Below are positions 41,843 to 49,536 of a stretch of DNA of 64,000 nt, piece after piece. The translations under genes were made by a program, and so were the position numbers. The stretch comes from Bradyrhizobium_A sp052115025 (GTDB taxonomy: Bacteria; Pseudomonadota; Alphaproteobacteria; Rhizobiales; Xanthobacteraceae): positions 62,001-126,000 of the forward strand of contig NZ_JBFRFW010000013.1 in NCBI RefSeq assembly GCF_052115025.1, given 5' to 3'. The stretch's first letter is position 1. The number at the start of each line of letters is the position of its first letter. Under the pieces are notes generated by a model, which had not been told where the DNA came from, made no database searches, and saw only the letters and a program-made list of their open reading frames with translations.

Positions 41843-43243
41843 TCAGCGGCCGTTCACCCAGTTGCCGTGGAAGCCGTCGGGCACGCGGTGTCCGAGCTGG
41901 ACGAGGGCGACCGGGCCGCTCTCGATGTCGAGGGCGTTGAACACCGCGAGGTCGCTGCGGTTCTCCCGCGCCCGCCACACCGTGGCGACCAGCCAGCCGT
42001 CGCCCTCCGCCGCCTCCGCGCCGCGTTCGACGAACACCGGCTCGGAGATGGTGTCGCCGTCCGGCAGCAGGTACTGCGCGCGGCGGTTGGCGTTGTGGTC
42101 GACATGGACGATGCCGGACAGGCCCGAGGCCGCAGCACCCGCGGGATTGCCGCAGGCGTACCAGCCGTGGCGATAGGCGAGGCCGGCCTGGCGGTCGTCG
42201 ATGCGGGGGAATTCGCCGGTGGTCTCGTCCTGGTAGTGCTGGGTGAAGCGATCGGTCGCGCCGGACAGATCGAACGTCCAGCGGCACAGCCGCGCCTTCG
42301 ATTTCGCAGGATCGGTCGGCCGGCCGTCGGGATAGGGAAACAGCGGCGGCTCGGCGAACTGCATGACGTCGGCGATGATGCGCTGGCCGTCCTCCCACGC
42401 GTTCATGACATGGAAGACGTAGCAGCTGTCGCCGCGGAACCAGATGATGTCTTTCGTGCTGCCGCCGCGCTTCATCACGCCGACGTAGGCGCCCTTGTCC
42501 GGCTCCCAGGCGTAGGGCGGACGGCCGCCCATGGCGCGCTCCATGCTGCCGGTCAGCGGCAGGATCGGGAACAGCACATGTTTCTCGGTGACGATGAAGT
42601 CGTGCACCATGCTGGCGTAGGGCGCGTCGAAGCGTTCGAACTGCGACACCTCGCCGTTGGCGCCGACGACGCCGTAGCTGACCTTCGGCGTGAACGGCCC
42701 GGCGGCGTTGTAGCCGAAGAACACCATCTCGCCAGTGACCGGATCGAGCTTGGGATGCGCGGTGAAGGGCCCGGCGATGGCATCGCGATAGGTCTGGTAG
42801 CCGCGCGTCGCCAGCGTGCCCGGCTCGATCTCCGTCGGCATGTGGCCTTCTTCCAGCGCCAGCAGGCGGCCGGCGTGGAACACGATGTTGGTGTTGGCGA
42901 CGCCGCTATCCTGCGTCGTGCCTTCGGGCACATTGCTGAGGCGGCGGCCGAAGCCGCCGAACAGCGCGCGGCCGGCGTCGTGCTCGGCGAGCCACTTCGG
43001 CGTGCGGACCCAGCGGTTGCGATAGCTGGCGCGGCCGTTCTCGATATGGAAGGCGTGCAGCATGCCGTCGCCGACGAACCAGTGCGCACCCGGCACATCG
43101 AACTGCGGGTTGGGGCCGTTGCGGTACAGCGTGCCGTTGAGCTCGCGCGGCAGTTCGCCCTCGACCTTGAGGAACGGGGCGTCGCACTCCATCGGGATCG
43201 GCGCGACGTTGCTGCGTGGGGGCAGGGCGTTCGAACTCGACAT
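41843..43243 (-). CDS. Carotenoid oxygenase family protein
   Basis: A 466-residue protein of the carotenoid cleavage dioxygenase / lignostilbene dioxygenase family. The four iron-binding His are visible: H163 (TAHPKLDP), H214 (MVHDFIVT), H278 (VFHVMNAWEDG) and H459 (DGFHGNW). N-terminal LYRNGPNPQF and WFVGDGMLHAF are also typical. It cleaves a C=C double bond of a carotenoid, stilbene or related compound with O2. GGAGAGA precedes ATG 43243. It heads a unit with the IspZ-like and DUF4188 genes and is divergent from tetR. Confidence 0.88.
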   Translation of the reverse strand: MSSSNALPPRSNVAPIPMECDAPFLKVEGELPRELNGTLYRNGPNPQFDVPGAHWFVGDGMLHAFHIENGRASYRNRWVRTPKWLAEHDAGRALFGGFGRRLSNVPEGTTQDSGVANTNIVFHAGRLLALEEGHMPTEIEPGTLATRGYQTYRDAIAGPFTAHPKLDPVTGEMVFFGYNAAGPFTPKVSYGVVGANGEVSQFERFDAPYASMVHDFIVTEKHVLFPILPLTGSMERAMGGRPPYAWEPDKGAYVGVMKRGGSTKDIIWFRGDSCYVFHVMNAWEDGQRIIADVMQFAEPPLFPYPDGRPTDPAKSKARLCRWTFDLSGATDRFTQHYQDETTGEFPRIDDRQAGLAYRHGWYACGNPAGAAASGLSGIVHVDHNANRRAQYLLPDGDTISEPVFVERGAEAAEGDGWLVATVWRARENRSDLAVFNALDIESGPVALVQLGHRVPDGFHGNWVNGR

Positions 43244-43298
43244 GGTCGTTTCTCTCCGGGGCTGAGATGCGTCGGATGCCTGATCGGCGGTGGCGCTA

Positions 43299-43319
43299 TA
43301 TCTTTACATCGTCAAGATA
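43299..43319. promoter_or_regulatory. Palindromic operator O1' before the carotenoid oxygenase gene
   Basis: Arms TATCTTTAC and GTCAAGATA around ATC, one mismatch. It is the counterpart of the site at 37044-37064 and lies 55 nt before the oxygenase start. Confidence 0.75.
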
Positions 43320-43354
43320 ACGCTAGACCGCAGCGCCGGGCGCCGTCAAGCGAA

Positions 43355-43373
43355 ATCTTGACAGTGTAAAAAT
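43355..43373. promoter_or_regulatory. Palindromic operator O2' before tetR
   Basis: Arms ATCTTGAC and GTAAAAAT around AGT, 19 nt before the TetR start. With its left flank it matches 37088-37114 with one difference in 27 bp. Centre spacing to O1' is 55 bp. Confidence 0.7.
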
Positions 43374-43392
43374 TGCGACTGATAAGTGACGC

Positions 43393-44070
43393 ATGACCAG
43401 CAAGACCGAGACCAAGACCACGGTGAAGCGCGGCGCGCGCGCCGAGGCGGCGCCGTATCATCATGGCGCGCTGCACGAGGCGCTGCTCGCTGCCGCCGAG
43501 CGTATTCTCGAGCGCGACGGCCTCGTCGGGCTGACGCTGCGCGCGGCGGCACGCGAGGCCGGCGTGTCCCATGCCGCGCCGACCCATCATTTCGGCGATC
43601 TCACGGGTCTGCTCAGCGAACTTGCCGCCGTCGGCTTTCGCCGCTTCCGTGAGGCGCTGCTCGCTGCCGCCGACGCTGAAACCGGGACCGGTGCACGGCT
43701 CGACGCCATGGGCGGCGCCTATGTCGCCTTCGCCAAGCGTTATCCCGGCATGTTCACGCTGATGTTCCGCAGCGAGCGGCTGGATCTCGACCGTCCGGTG
43801 CTGGCGGAGGCGATGGACGCGGCCGGCGCGGCGCTGGCGCAGGCCGTGGGCGCGCGGTGGCAGGAGACGATCGTGCGGGGCGAGCCGTCGGTGGCCCAGG
43901 CCGCCGACATCGTGCGGGCCTGGGCGATGGTGCATGGCTATGCGGTGCTGCTGCTCGACGGCCGGCTGCGCCATATGCTGGAGCAACTGCCGCCGGGGGA
44001 GGACGACATCACGCTGCTGCGCGCGGTGCTCCATATCAGCCCCGAGCTGCTGGCGCGCAACAAGGCCTGA
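43393..44070 (+). CDS. TetR-family regulator
   Basis: A 225-residue protein. The HTH region is YHHGALHEALLAAAERILERDGLVGLTLRAAAREAGVSHAAPTHHFGDLTGLLSELAAVGF, and the C-terminal ligand domain is TetR_C-like with VAQAADIVRAWAMVHGYAVLLLDGRL. It is divergent from the carotenoid oxygenase unit and overlaps the O1'/O2' operators, so autoregulation is likely. Identical-type operators at 37 kb suggest that it also controls the tandem membrane genes there. Confidence 0.88.
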   Translation: MTSKTETKTTVKRGARAEAAPYHHGALHEALLAAAERILERDGLVGLTLRAAAREAGVSHAAPTHHFGDLTGLLSELAAVGFRRFREALLAAADAETGTGARLDAMGGAYVAFAKRYPGMFTLMFRSERLDLDRPVLAEAMDAAGAALAQAVGARWQETIVRGEPSVAQAADIVRAWAMVHGYAVLLLDGRLRHMLEQLPPGEDDITLLRAVLHISPELLARNKA

Positions 44071-44104
44071 TCGCGTCCGCGATGGCTCGACCGCGCGCAA
44101 GCGG

Positions 44105-44125
44105 CCGGGACGACCGCCGTCCCGG
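44105..44125. terminator. Hairpin between convergent tetR and GST genes
   Basis: Perfect 8-bp stem CCGGGACG / CGTCCCGG with a 5-nt loop in the 78-nt gap between two convergent stop codons. No long T-run. Confidence 0.45.
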
Positions 44126-44148
44126 CGCGCCCCGACCCTGACGGGGCC

Positions 44149-44793
44149 TTACGCCGACGCGGCAACCGCCGCGGCGTGCGCAGCCGCAAGCTCGATATCT
44201 TCCGCGGCGGTCGAGGTGAAGCTCGGCCGCGCCGTCAGGCGCCTGGTGTAGTCGACGAGCACGTCGGTCTCCGGGACCATCTTGAACATCATACCCCAGC
44301 TCAGCGCCGAGCCCCACAGGATGTCCGCGGCGGACAGCCGCTCGCCGAGGAGGTATGGCCCGCGGGCGATCTGGGCTTCGATCGTCGCCAGCATGGCGTC
44401 GAAGTCGCCGTAGGGCGACGTCGCCAGCGGCACGGGCGGATGCTTCATGGCCTTGTCAACCAGTCCCGGCTCGTAGCAGGCGGCGTAATAGACCAGCCAG
44501 CGCAGGTAGGGGCCGCGCAGGGGATCGCCGATCGCGGGCGCGAGGCCGGCCTTGGTAAAGAGGTCGGCGAGGTAGATGAAGATCGCGACCTGCTCGGTGA
44601 TCAGCGCGCCGTTGTGCAGGATGGCCGGCACCTTGCCGAGCGGATTGATCGCCAGATACGGCGCCTGTCGTTGTTCGCCCGCCTTCATGTTGAGGACATG
44701 GAGGTCATAGGGCGCGTCCAGCTCCTTGAGCAGGGTCAGCGCGGCGGAGGAGCGGCTCTGCGGCGAGTGGAACAGGGTGAGGGTATCGGTCAT
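44149..44793 (-). CDS. Glutathione S-transferase
   Basis: A 214-residue GST. The N-terminal domain begins MTDTLTLFHSPQSRSSAALTLLKEL, with a Ser likely catalytic, and has the cis-Pro NPLGKVPAILHNGALITEQVAIFIYLADLF motif. The C-terminal domain has the GERLSAADILWGSAL capping motif. It conjugates glutathione to an electrophile; substrate unknown. The gene is divergent from the WYL regulator, which probably represses it. Confidence 0.88.
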   Translation of the reverse strand: MTDTLTLFHSPQSRSSAALTLLKELDAPYDLHVLNMKAGEQRQAPYLAINPLGKVPAILHNGALITEQVAIFIYLADLFTKAGLAPAIGDPLRGPYLRWLVYYAACYEPGLVDKAMKHPPVPLATSPYGDFDAMLATIEAQIARGPYLLGERLSAADILWGSALSWGMMFKMVPETDVLVDYTRRLTARPSFTSTAAEDIELAAAHAAAVAASA

Positions 44794-44867
44794 ACGGATG
44801 TCCTGGCCTTGAGGGAGTGCCCGGCGCACCCGTTCGGCGCGCCGGCGGGGCAAGATACGGGGCCATA

Positions 44868-44886
44868 CCTGTCAGTTTCTGTCAGG
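44868..44886. promoter_or_regulatory. Direct-repeat regulatory site of the GST/WYL pair
   Basis: Two copies of CTGTCAG lie 10 bp apart (one helical turn) in the divergent GST/WYL promoter: CTGTCAGTTT then CTGTCAGGTT. Direct repeats on one face of DNA suit a WYL/DeoR-type regulator. Confidence 0.5.
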
Positions 44887-44906
44887 TTGGTTTAAGCTGC
44901 CGCGCC

Positions 44907-45947
44907 ATGCGCGCCAGCCGACTGCTCACCATCCTGATGACCCTGCAAGCCCGCGGCCTTGTCACGGCCCAGACGCTGGCCGACGAATGCGAGGTGTCGC
45001 TGCGCACCATCTACCGCGATATCGACGCGCTCAGCGCCGCCGGGATTCCGGTCTACAGCGAGCGTGGCTCCGACGGCGGCTACCGCCTGCTCGACGGCTA
45101 TCGCACGCGGCTCAACGGCCTGTCGGCGCAGGAGGCCGAAGCTCTGTTCATGACCGGGCTGGCCGGGCCTGCCGCCGACCTCGGCCTCGGTGCGGTGATG
45201 GCGGCAGCCCAGACCAAGCTGCTGGCGGCGATGCCGGCGGAGCTGCGCGGTGGCGCCGAGCGCGTGCGGGCGCGCTTTCATCTCGATGCGCCGGCCTGGT
45301 TCGGCGAGGCCGAGCAGCCGGCCCACCTGACGGCCATCGCCGGTGCCGTCTGGGAGCAGCGGGCGCTCCAGATCCGCTACCGCAGCTGGAAGGCGGAGAA
45401 GCACCGCCGCATCGAACCGCTCGGCCTCGTGCTCAAGAGCGGCTCCTGGTACGTGGCGGGACAGATCGAGGGCCGCGTGCGGATCTATCGCATCGCGCGC
45501 ATCCGCGAGCTGACCGTGCTCGATCAGCGTTTCGAACGGCCGGAGAGCTTCGATCTCGCCGCGTTCTGGGCGGACAGCACCCAGCGGCTCGGTGAGGAGC
45601 TGCACAGCAACCGCGCCACGGTGCGGCTGTCGCCATGGGGCGTCAAGATGATGGAGGCGTTCCTGTCGCCGCTGGTGCGCAACGGCGCTGGCATCAGCGA
45701 GGAGGCCGATGCGGAGGGCTGGCGCATCGTGACCATCCCGGTCGGCTCGGTGCGCCAGGCGGCCGCGGAGCTGCTGCCGTTCGGCGCCGAGGCGGAAGTG
45801 CTGGCGCCCGAGGCGCTGCGGCTCAGGATGGCGGAGATCGCCGCCGATCTCGTGCGGATCTACGGCGATGGCGCGCGCGGTCGGGAGGCGGATGTCCCCG
45901 CCGCTGCGGTGATCGCGAGCCGTGTTCTCACCGGCACGCCATCGTGA
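44907..45947 (+). CDS. YafY-type HTH/WYL transcriptional regulator
   Basis: A 346-residue protein. The N-terminal HTH (SRLLTILMTLQARGLVTAQTLADECEVSLRTIYRDIDALSAAGIPVYSERGSDGGYRLL) is DeoR-like. The WYL domain is at about residues 145-215 (LQIRYRSWKAEKHRRIEPLGLVLKSGSWYVAGQIEGRVRIYRIARI), followed by a WCX extension. The regulator senses a small ligand or nucleic acid through WYL. It is divergent from the GST gene, which it most likely controls. ATG 44907 is used; the frame upstream is not. Confidence 0.85.
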   Translation: MRASRLLTILMTLQARGLVTAQTLADECEVSLRTIYRDIDALSAAGIPVYSERGSDGGYRLLDGYRTRLNGLSAQEAEALFMTGLAGPAADLGLGAVMAAAQTKLLAAMPAELRGGAERVRARFHLDAPAWFGEAEQPAHLTAIAGAVWEQRALQIRYRSWKAEKHRRIEPLGLVLKSGSWYVAGQIEGRVRIYRIARIRELTVLDQRFERPESFDLAAFWADSTQRLGEELHSNRATVRLSPWGVKMMEAFLSPLVRNGAGISEEADAEGWRIVTIPVGSVRQAAAELLPFGAEAEVLAPEALRLRMAEIAADLVRIYGDGARGREADVPAAAVIASRVLTGTPS

Positions 45948-46090
45948 CGGGACGCCTAAAGGTTGTATTTCTGCAACAAGTCGCCGAATAACTCGTCCGG
46001 GGTGCCGCGCCAAGCTGTCGCAGGTCTGAGTTCCATGCCAGTGCCCACGGGCTTTTGATCACGTTGGACTTTCAGGACCGGGGACTTTCG

Positions 46091-46885
46091 ATGCATCGCT
46101 TTGCTGCCGCTGCCATTTTTCTGTCGATCGCCGGATATGCCGGCGCGGCGTCCGCCGCCGACCTGCCCGCGCGGAGCTATACCAAGGCTCCGGTGATCGC
46201 CGAGCCCGCCTACAACTGGAGCGGGTTTTACGCCGGCGTCGTGGGTGGCGGTGCCTGGGGGCGGAGCCAGAATTACCAGGACGATCCCGCGGCATCCGCG
46301 GCGGCCGTTGCTGCTGGTCGTCCTGCGCCGTTTGGACTGGCCCAGACCAGCGGGATCAGTCCGTCAGGTGCGCTGGTGGGCGGCACCGTCGGCTACAACT
46401 ATCAGTTCAGCAACAATGTCGTGATCGGTATCGAGAACGATCTGTCGTGGACCGATCTCAAGGGCACAGCCAATTACGTGCCGCCTTTCCGCACGACGGA
46501 TACAGCCCAAACCAGCCAGAGCTGGCTTGATACCTTGAGGGGACGTCTGGGCTTCGCGTGGAATCGGTGGCTGGTTTACGGCACCGGCGGCGTCGCCGTG
46601 ACCGAGGAAAAATTCCTGATCTGCAACGTGGCTGTTGGATGCGCCGGCCAGTCGAAGACCGTGGCTGGATGGGCCGCCGGTGGCGGCGTGGAATACGCAT
46701 TCGCCGGCAACCTGTCAGCCAAGCTCGAATACCTGCACGCCGATTTCGGAACGCAGTCGTTCACGCGAACGCCGATCGCCAATGGTTTCTATGCCGCGCG
46801 CAACATCACTCTGACCAATGACATCGTCCGGGTCGGGGTGAACTACAAGTTCGGCTGGGACGGGCCGCTGATTGCGAAATACTGA
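46091..46885 (+). CDS. Outer-membrane beta-barrel porin, Omp25/31-like
   Basis: A 264-residue protein with a signal peptide (FAAAAIFLSIAGYAGAASAADLPARSYTKAP) and the alphaproteobacterial pattern PAYNWSGFYAGVVGGGAWG. Eight strands are suggested by GYNYQFSNNVVIGIENDLSW, LDTLRGRLGFAWNRWLVYGTGGVA, VEYAFAGNLSAKLEYLHADFG and the C-terminal IVRVGVNYKFGW. Two cysteines (ICNVAVGC) are in a loop. It is a small outer-membrane protein of the Omp25/31-type, probably structural. Confidence 0.85.
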   Translation: MHRFAAAAIFLSIAGYAGAASAADLPARSYTKAPVIAEPAYNWSGFYAGVVGGGAWGRSQNYQDDPAASAAAVAAGRPAPFGLAQTSGISPSGALVGGTVGYNYQFSNNVVIGIENDLSWTDLKGTANYVPPFRTTDTAQTSQSWLDTLRGRLGFAWNRWLVYGTGGVAVTEEKFLICNVAVGCAGQSKTVAGWAAGGGVEYAFAGNLSAKLEYLHADFGTQSFTRTPIANGFYAARNITLTNDIVRVGVNYKFGWDGPLIAKY

Positions 46886-47420
46886 CGCGATCCGTCATCG
46901 ACGTGCGCTGCTGCGGCAGCGCCAGCACCTGGCGCGGCCGCTCTTCCCGATGATGCCATCTTGTCCTTCGCGCAGTCGAGGCCGCGCGACAGGTCGGGGG
47001 CGGCCTGTCGCCCCGGCGCCTCGGCGTCGGGATTGGCGATGAGGTCGACGTAGGCCAACGCAGGCCACATGGGCGCACCGCGCCCGGCGACAGCCCTGTC
47101 ACGACCAGAGACCCACCGGGCCGGCCGCCTGTGCGGCGCCGAGAGCGGGAGAGGCCGCGGCGGCGAGCAGCAGCGCGAGGTGAGGGCGGAGAAAACGACG
47201 AGCCGTCATGGAACACAGCCGGTGAGGCGTGTTCCACTGGTCGCAATTGGATGTGGATCGGTGCGAGGAAACCGTGCGGCAAGGCATGACTTTTGCTTTG
47301 AAAGCACTATAGAGGATCGTCCACGGAATCGCCGCAGGGCACGTCCCGAGTCGCAGGACACCGCGACCGGCGACGGGATTGCAGATCACATCCCCATCAC
47401 GGATCAGTCGCTTCGCTCCC
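46886..47420. other. Region with a decayed secreted-protein gene
   Basis: This 535-nt gap has no intact gene. On the minus strand 47099-47209 begins like a signal peptide (RPHLALLLAAAASPALGAAQA) and stops after 36 residues. Other frames below it to about 46900 show fragments rich in DLIANPDAEAPG-like text. A frameshifted remnant of a secreted protein is the simplest reading. Confidence 0.35.
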
Positions 47421-48011
47421 ATGCCTGTCATTTCCAGCCGCAAGCCCTACCGCATCGGCCGTTCCAAGACCGGTCTCGGCCTGTTCGCCACCAAGCCGAT
47501 CAAGAAAGGCGACGAGATCATCGAGTATTTCGGGCCGCTGCTCGACTCGCGCAACGAGAAGCACGACGCCATCGAGAACAAGTACCTGTTCGAGATCAAC
47601 GGCCGCTGGACCATCGACGGTTCCGTCCGCCGCAACATCGCGCGCTACATCAACCACGCCTGCCGCCCCAACGCCGAGTCCGACGTGCAGGAGCGCAAGC
47701 GCAAGGTGTTCATCCGCGCGATCAAGAACATCCAGGTCGGTGAAGAGATCAACTACGATTACGGCAAGGAATATTTCAAAGAGTTCCTCAAGCCGATCGG
47801 CTGCCTGTGCGAGGCCTGCGTGAAGAAGCGCAAGCTCGCCGCCGCCGAGGAGCGCGCCGCGAAGAAGAAGGTCAAGGCCCGCGCCGAGAAGCGTGCGGCG
47901 GCGAAGAAGACCAACGGCACCGGCCGCGCCAACGGCCATGCGGTCGCCTCCAAGGTGGTCGGCAAGCGCAAGACCTCGGCATCGGCCAGGAAGCGCGCCA
48001 AGGCGAACTGA
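47421..48011 (+). CDS. SET-domain protein with basic H1-like tail
   Basis: A 196-residue protein. Residues 1-125 form a SET lysine-methyltransferase core: KTGLGLFATKPIKKGDEIIEYFGPLLDSRN, YINHACRPNAES (the NHxCxPN motif) and VGEEINYDYGKEY, followed by a post-SET-like CLCEAC. Residues 130-196 are a Lys/Ala/Arg-rich tail (KKRKLAAAEERAAKKKVKARAEKRAAAKK) like histone H1-type proteins, likely nucleic-acid-binding. It may methylate a protein on the nucleoid. ATG 47421 is used. Confidence 0.8.
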   Translation: MPVISSRKPYRIGRSKTGLGLFATKPIKKGDEIIEYFGPLLDSRNEKHDAIENKYLFEINGRWTIDGSVRRNIARYINHACRPNAESDVQERKRKVFIRAIKNIQVGEEINYDYGKEYFKEFLKPIGCLCEACVKKRKLAAAEERAAKKKVKARAEKRAAAKKTNGTGRANGHAVASKVVGKRKTSASARKRAKAN

Positions 48012-48023
48012 GCCGTGGCGACG

Positions 48024-48055
48024 TACCGGGTGTTGGCTCGCCCGGTACTTTTTTC
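48024..48055 (+). terminator. Rho-independent terminator after the SET gene
   Basis: The stem GTACCGGG / CCCGGTAC with a 10-nt loop is followed by TTTTTT, 13 nt after the stop codon. Confidence 0.85.
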
Positions 48056-48064
48056 TTCTGACGA

Positions 48065-48325
48065 TCAAATTGTTTCACGCCGCCGCTGCCGCACCTCGCG
48101 CATGACCTTGCGAGGACAAACCAGCGTGGCGCGCTGCTCGACCGCGGCGACGTAGGCGACGACGAACGCGCCGGTGTCGCGCACCACCGCATCGGGCATG
48201 TGGAGCGCGCCGGCAATGAGGCGCGTCGTGGCCATCACCAGCAGCCGCGTGATCAGGCGGGCCTCGTGGACGACGGCGGGGTGGCGCATGAACGCGCGTC
48301 CGGCGTGAAGGGCAAGCGACAGCAT
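48065..48325 (-). CDS. Small hypothetical protein
   Basis: An 86-residue helical, mostly basic protein starting MLSLALHAGRAFMRHPAVV behind GGGAGA. The middle (LITRLLVMATTRLIAGALHMPDAVV) is hydrophobic but polar-spaced. No family recognised. Its start lies 94 nt from the palindrome at 48419-48435, which it shares with the divergent XRE regulator gene. Confidence 0.45.
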   Translation of the reverse strand: MLSLALHAGRAFMRHPAVVHEARLITRLLVMATTRLIAGALHMPDAVVRDTGAFVVAYVAAVEQRATLVCPRKVMREVRQRRRETI

Positions 48326-48418
48326 GACGGGTCTCCCGAACCTCGGTGCGGCGGGCAGGGGCCCGGCGCTGGGGCTGTGATCTGACGCCGACCATGGCGG
48401 ATTGCCGCCACCGGTTCG

Positions 48419-48435
48419 ATTACCTGGCAGGTAAT
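48419..48435. promoter_or_regulatory. Perfect 17-bp palindrome, probable XRE operator
   Basis: ATTACCTGGCAGGTAAT is a perfect palindrome (8-bp arms about a central G), 35 nt before the XRE-regulator start. A site for autoregulation. Confidence 0.65.
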
Positions 48436-48469
48436 GGATCGTGTGCAGGGTGCATGTTAGCGTTCGGCC

Positions 48470-49297
48470 ATGATGACAACCCATGTCGCCCCTTCCAAAA
48501 CCACCGTTGCGCGCCCTGTCCATGTCGGCGAATACCTGCGCGAATGGCGCCAGCGCCGCCGGCTCAGCCAGCTCGACCTCGCTTCCGAGGCCGAGATCTC
48601 CGCCCGCCATCTCAGCTTCATGGAGACCGGCCGCGCCACGCCGTCGCGTGATATGGTGCTGCGCCTCACCGAGCGGCTCGACGTGCCATTGCGCGAGCGC
48701 AATGTCATGCTGGTCGCCGCGGGGTTCGCGCCGGCGTACCCGCTACGCTCGCTTGACGATCCGGCGCTGCAGGCGGCGCGCCAGGCGGTCAATCTCGTGC
48801 TCAAGGCGCACGAGCCCAATCCGGCGCTCGCGGTCGACCGCCACTGGAATCTCGTCACCGCCAACCGCATGGTGAAGCCGCTGCTCGAAGGCGTGCCGCA
48901 GCGCCTGCTCGCCAGCCCGCTCAACGTGCTGCGCCTCAGCTTTCACCCCGAGGGCCTCGCGCCGCGCACGGTCAATCTCGCGGAGTGGTGCGCGCATCTG
49001 CTCGAGCGGCTGCAGCGCCAGTGCGAGTCCTCAGCCGATCCGGTGCTGGTGGCGCTCTACGACGAGCTGAAGGGCTACCCGATCCCGGCGCGGCGCACGC
49101 CGCATGCGCCGGCGGTGGACAGCGTCGCGGTGCCGTTTCGCATGCGGCTCGGCGACGACGTGCTCAGCTTCTTCTCCACCACCATGGTGTTCGGCACGCC
49201 CATCGACATCACGCTGTCGGAGCTCGCGATCGAGACCTTCTTCCCGGCGGATGAGGCCACCGCTGTGCGCATGCGGGAGATCGCGGCGGCGATGTGA
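48470..49297 (+). CDS. XRE-family regulator with MmyB-like domain
   Basis: A 275-residue protein. HTH_XRE is at residues 18-80 (VGEYLREWRQRRRLSQLDLASEAEISARHLSFMETGRATPS). The C-terminal MmyB-like ligand domain has LAVDRHWNLVTANRMVKPLLEGVP, FHPEGLAPRTVNLAEW and LSFFSTTMVFGTPIDITLSELAIETFFPADEATA. Such regulators bind a fatty acid or other hydrophobic molecule, by family knowledge. It is divergent from the small gene 48065-48325. Confidence 0.85.
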   Translation: MMTTHVAPSKTTVARPVHVGEYLREWRQRRRLSQLDLASEAEISARHLSFMETGRATPSRDMVLRLTERLDVPLRERNVMLVAAGFAPAYPLRSLDDPALQAARQAVNLVLKAHEPNPALAVDRHWNLVTANRMVKPLLEGVPQRLLASPLNVLRLSFHPEGLAPRTVNLAEWCAHLLERLQRQCESSADPVLVALYDELKGYPIPARRTPHAPAVDSVAVPFRMRLGDDVLSFFSTTMVFGTPIDITLSELAIETFFPADEATAVRMREIAAAM

Positions 49298-49315
49298 AGG
49301 GCGAGGGATTGTGAT

Positions 49316-49495
49316 CAGCATTCATTGCCGGGCGCGCTCCCAGGTCGTCGGGTTTCGCGCCGCGGCTTGCCACACCCAATGCGTCATTGCCGGGCTTGAC
49401 CCGGCAATCCAGCTTGCTCGCAGCGTAATGTGGATTCTTTGAAGCTGGATCACCGGGGCACGGCGCTGCGCGCCGGCCCGGTGATGACGCAGAGA
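49316..49495. repeat. Palindromic intergenic repeat
   Basis: The sequence has paired GC-rich hairpins: TTGCCGGGC...GCCCGG-type arms, with CATTGCCGGGCTTGACCCGG followed by CAAT, and a second pair CATCACCGGGCC/GGTGATG-like. They resemble the short palindromic repeats scattered in Bradyrhizobium-type genomes. Limits are approximate. Confidence 0.5.
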
Positions 49496-49536
49496 GAAGC
49501 CACCCGGCTCCGTCTTGCGGTGGTCGCGCCCCGCCC

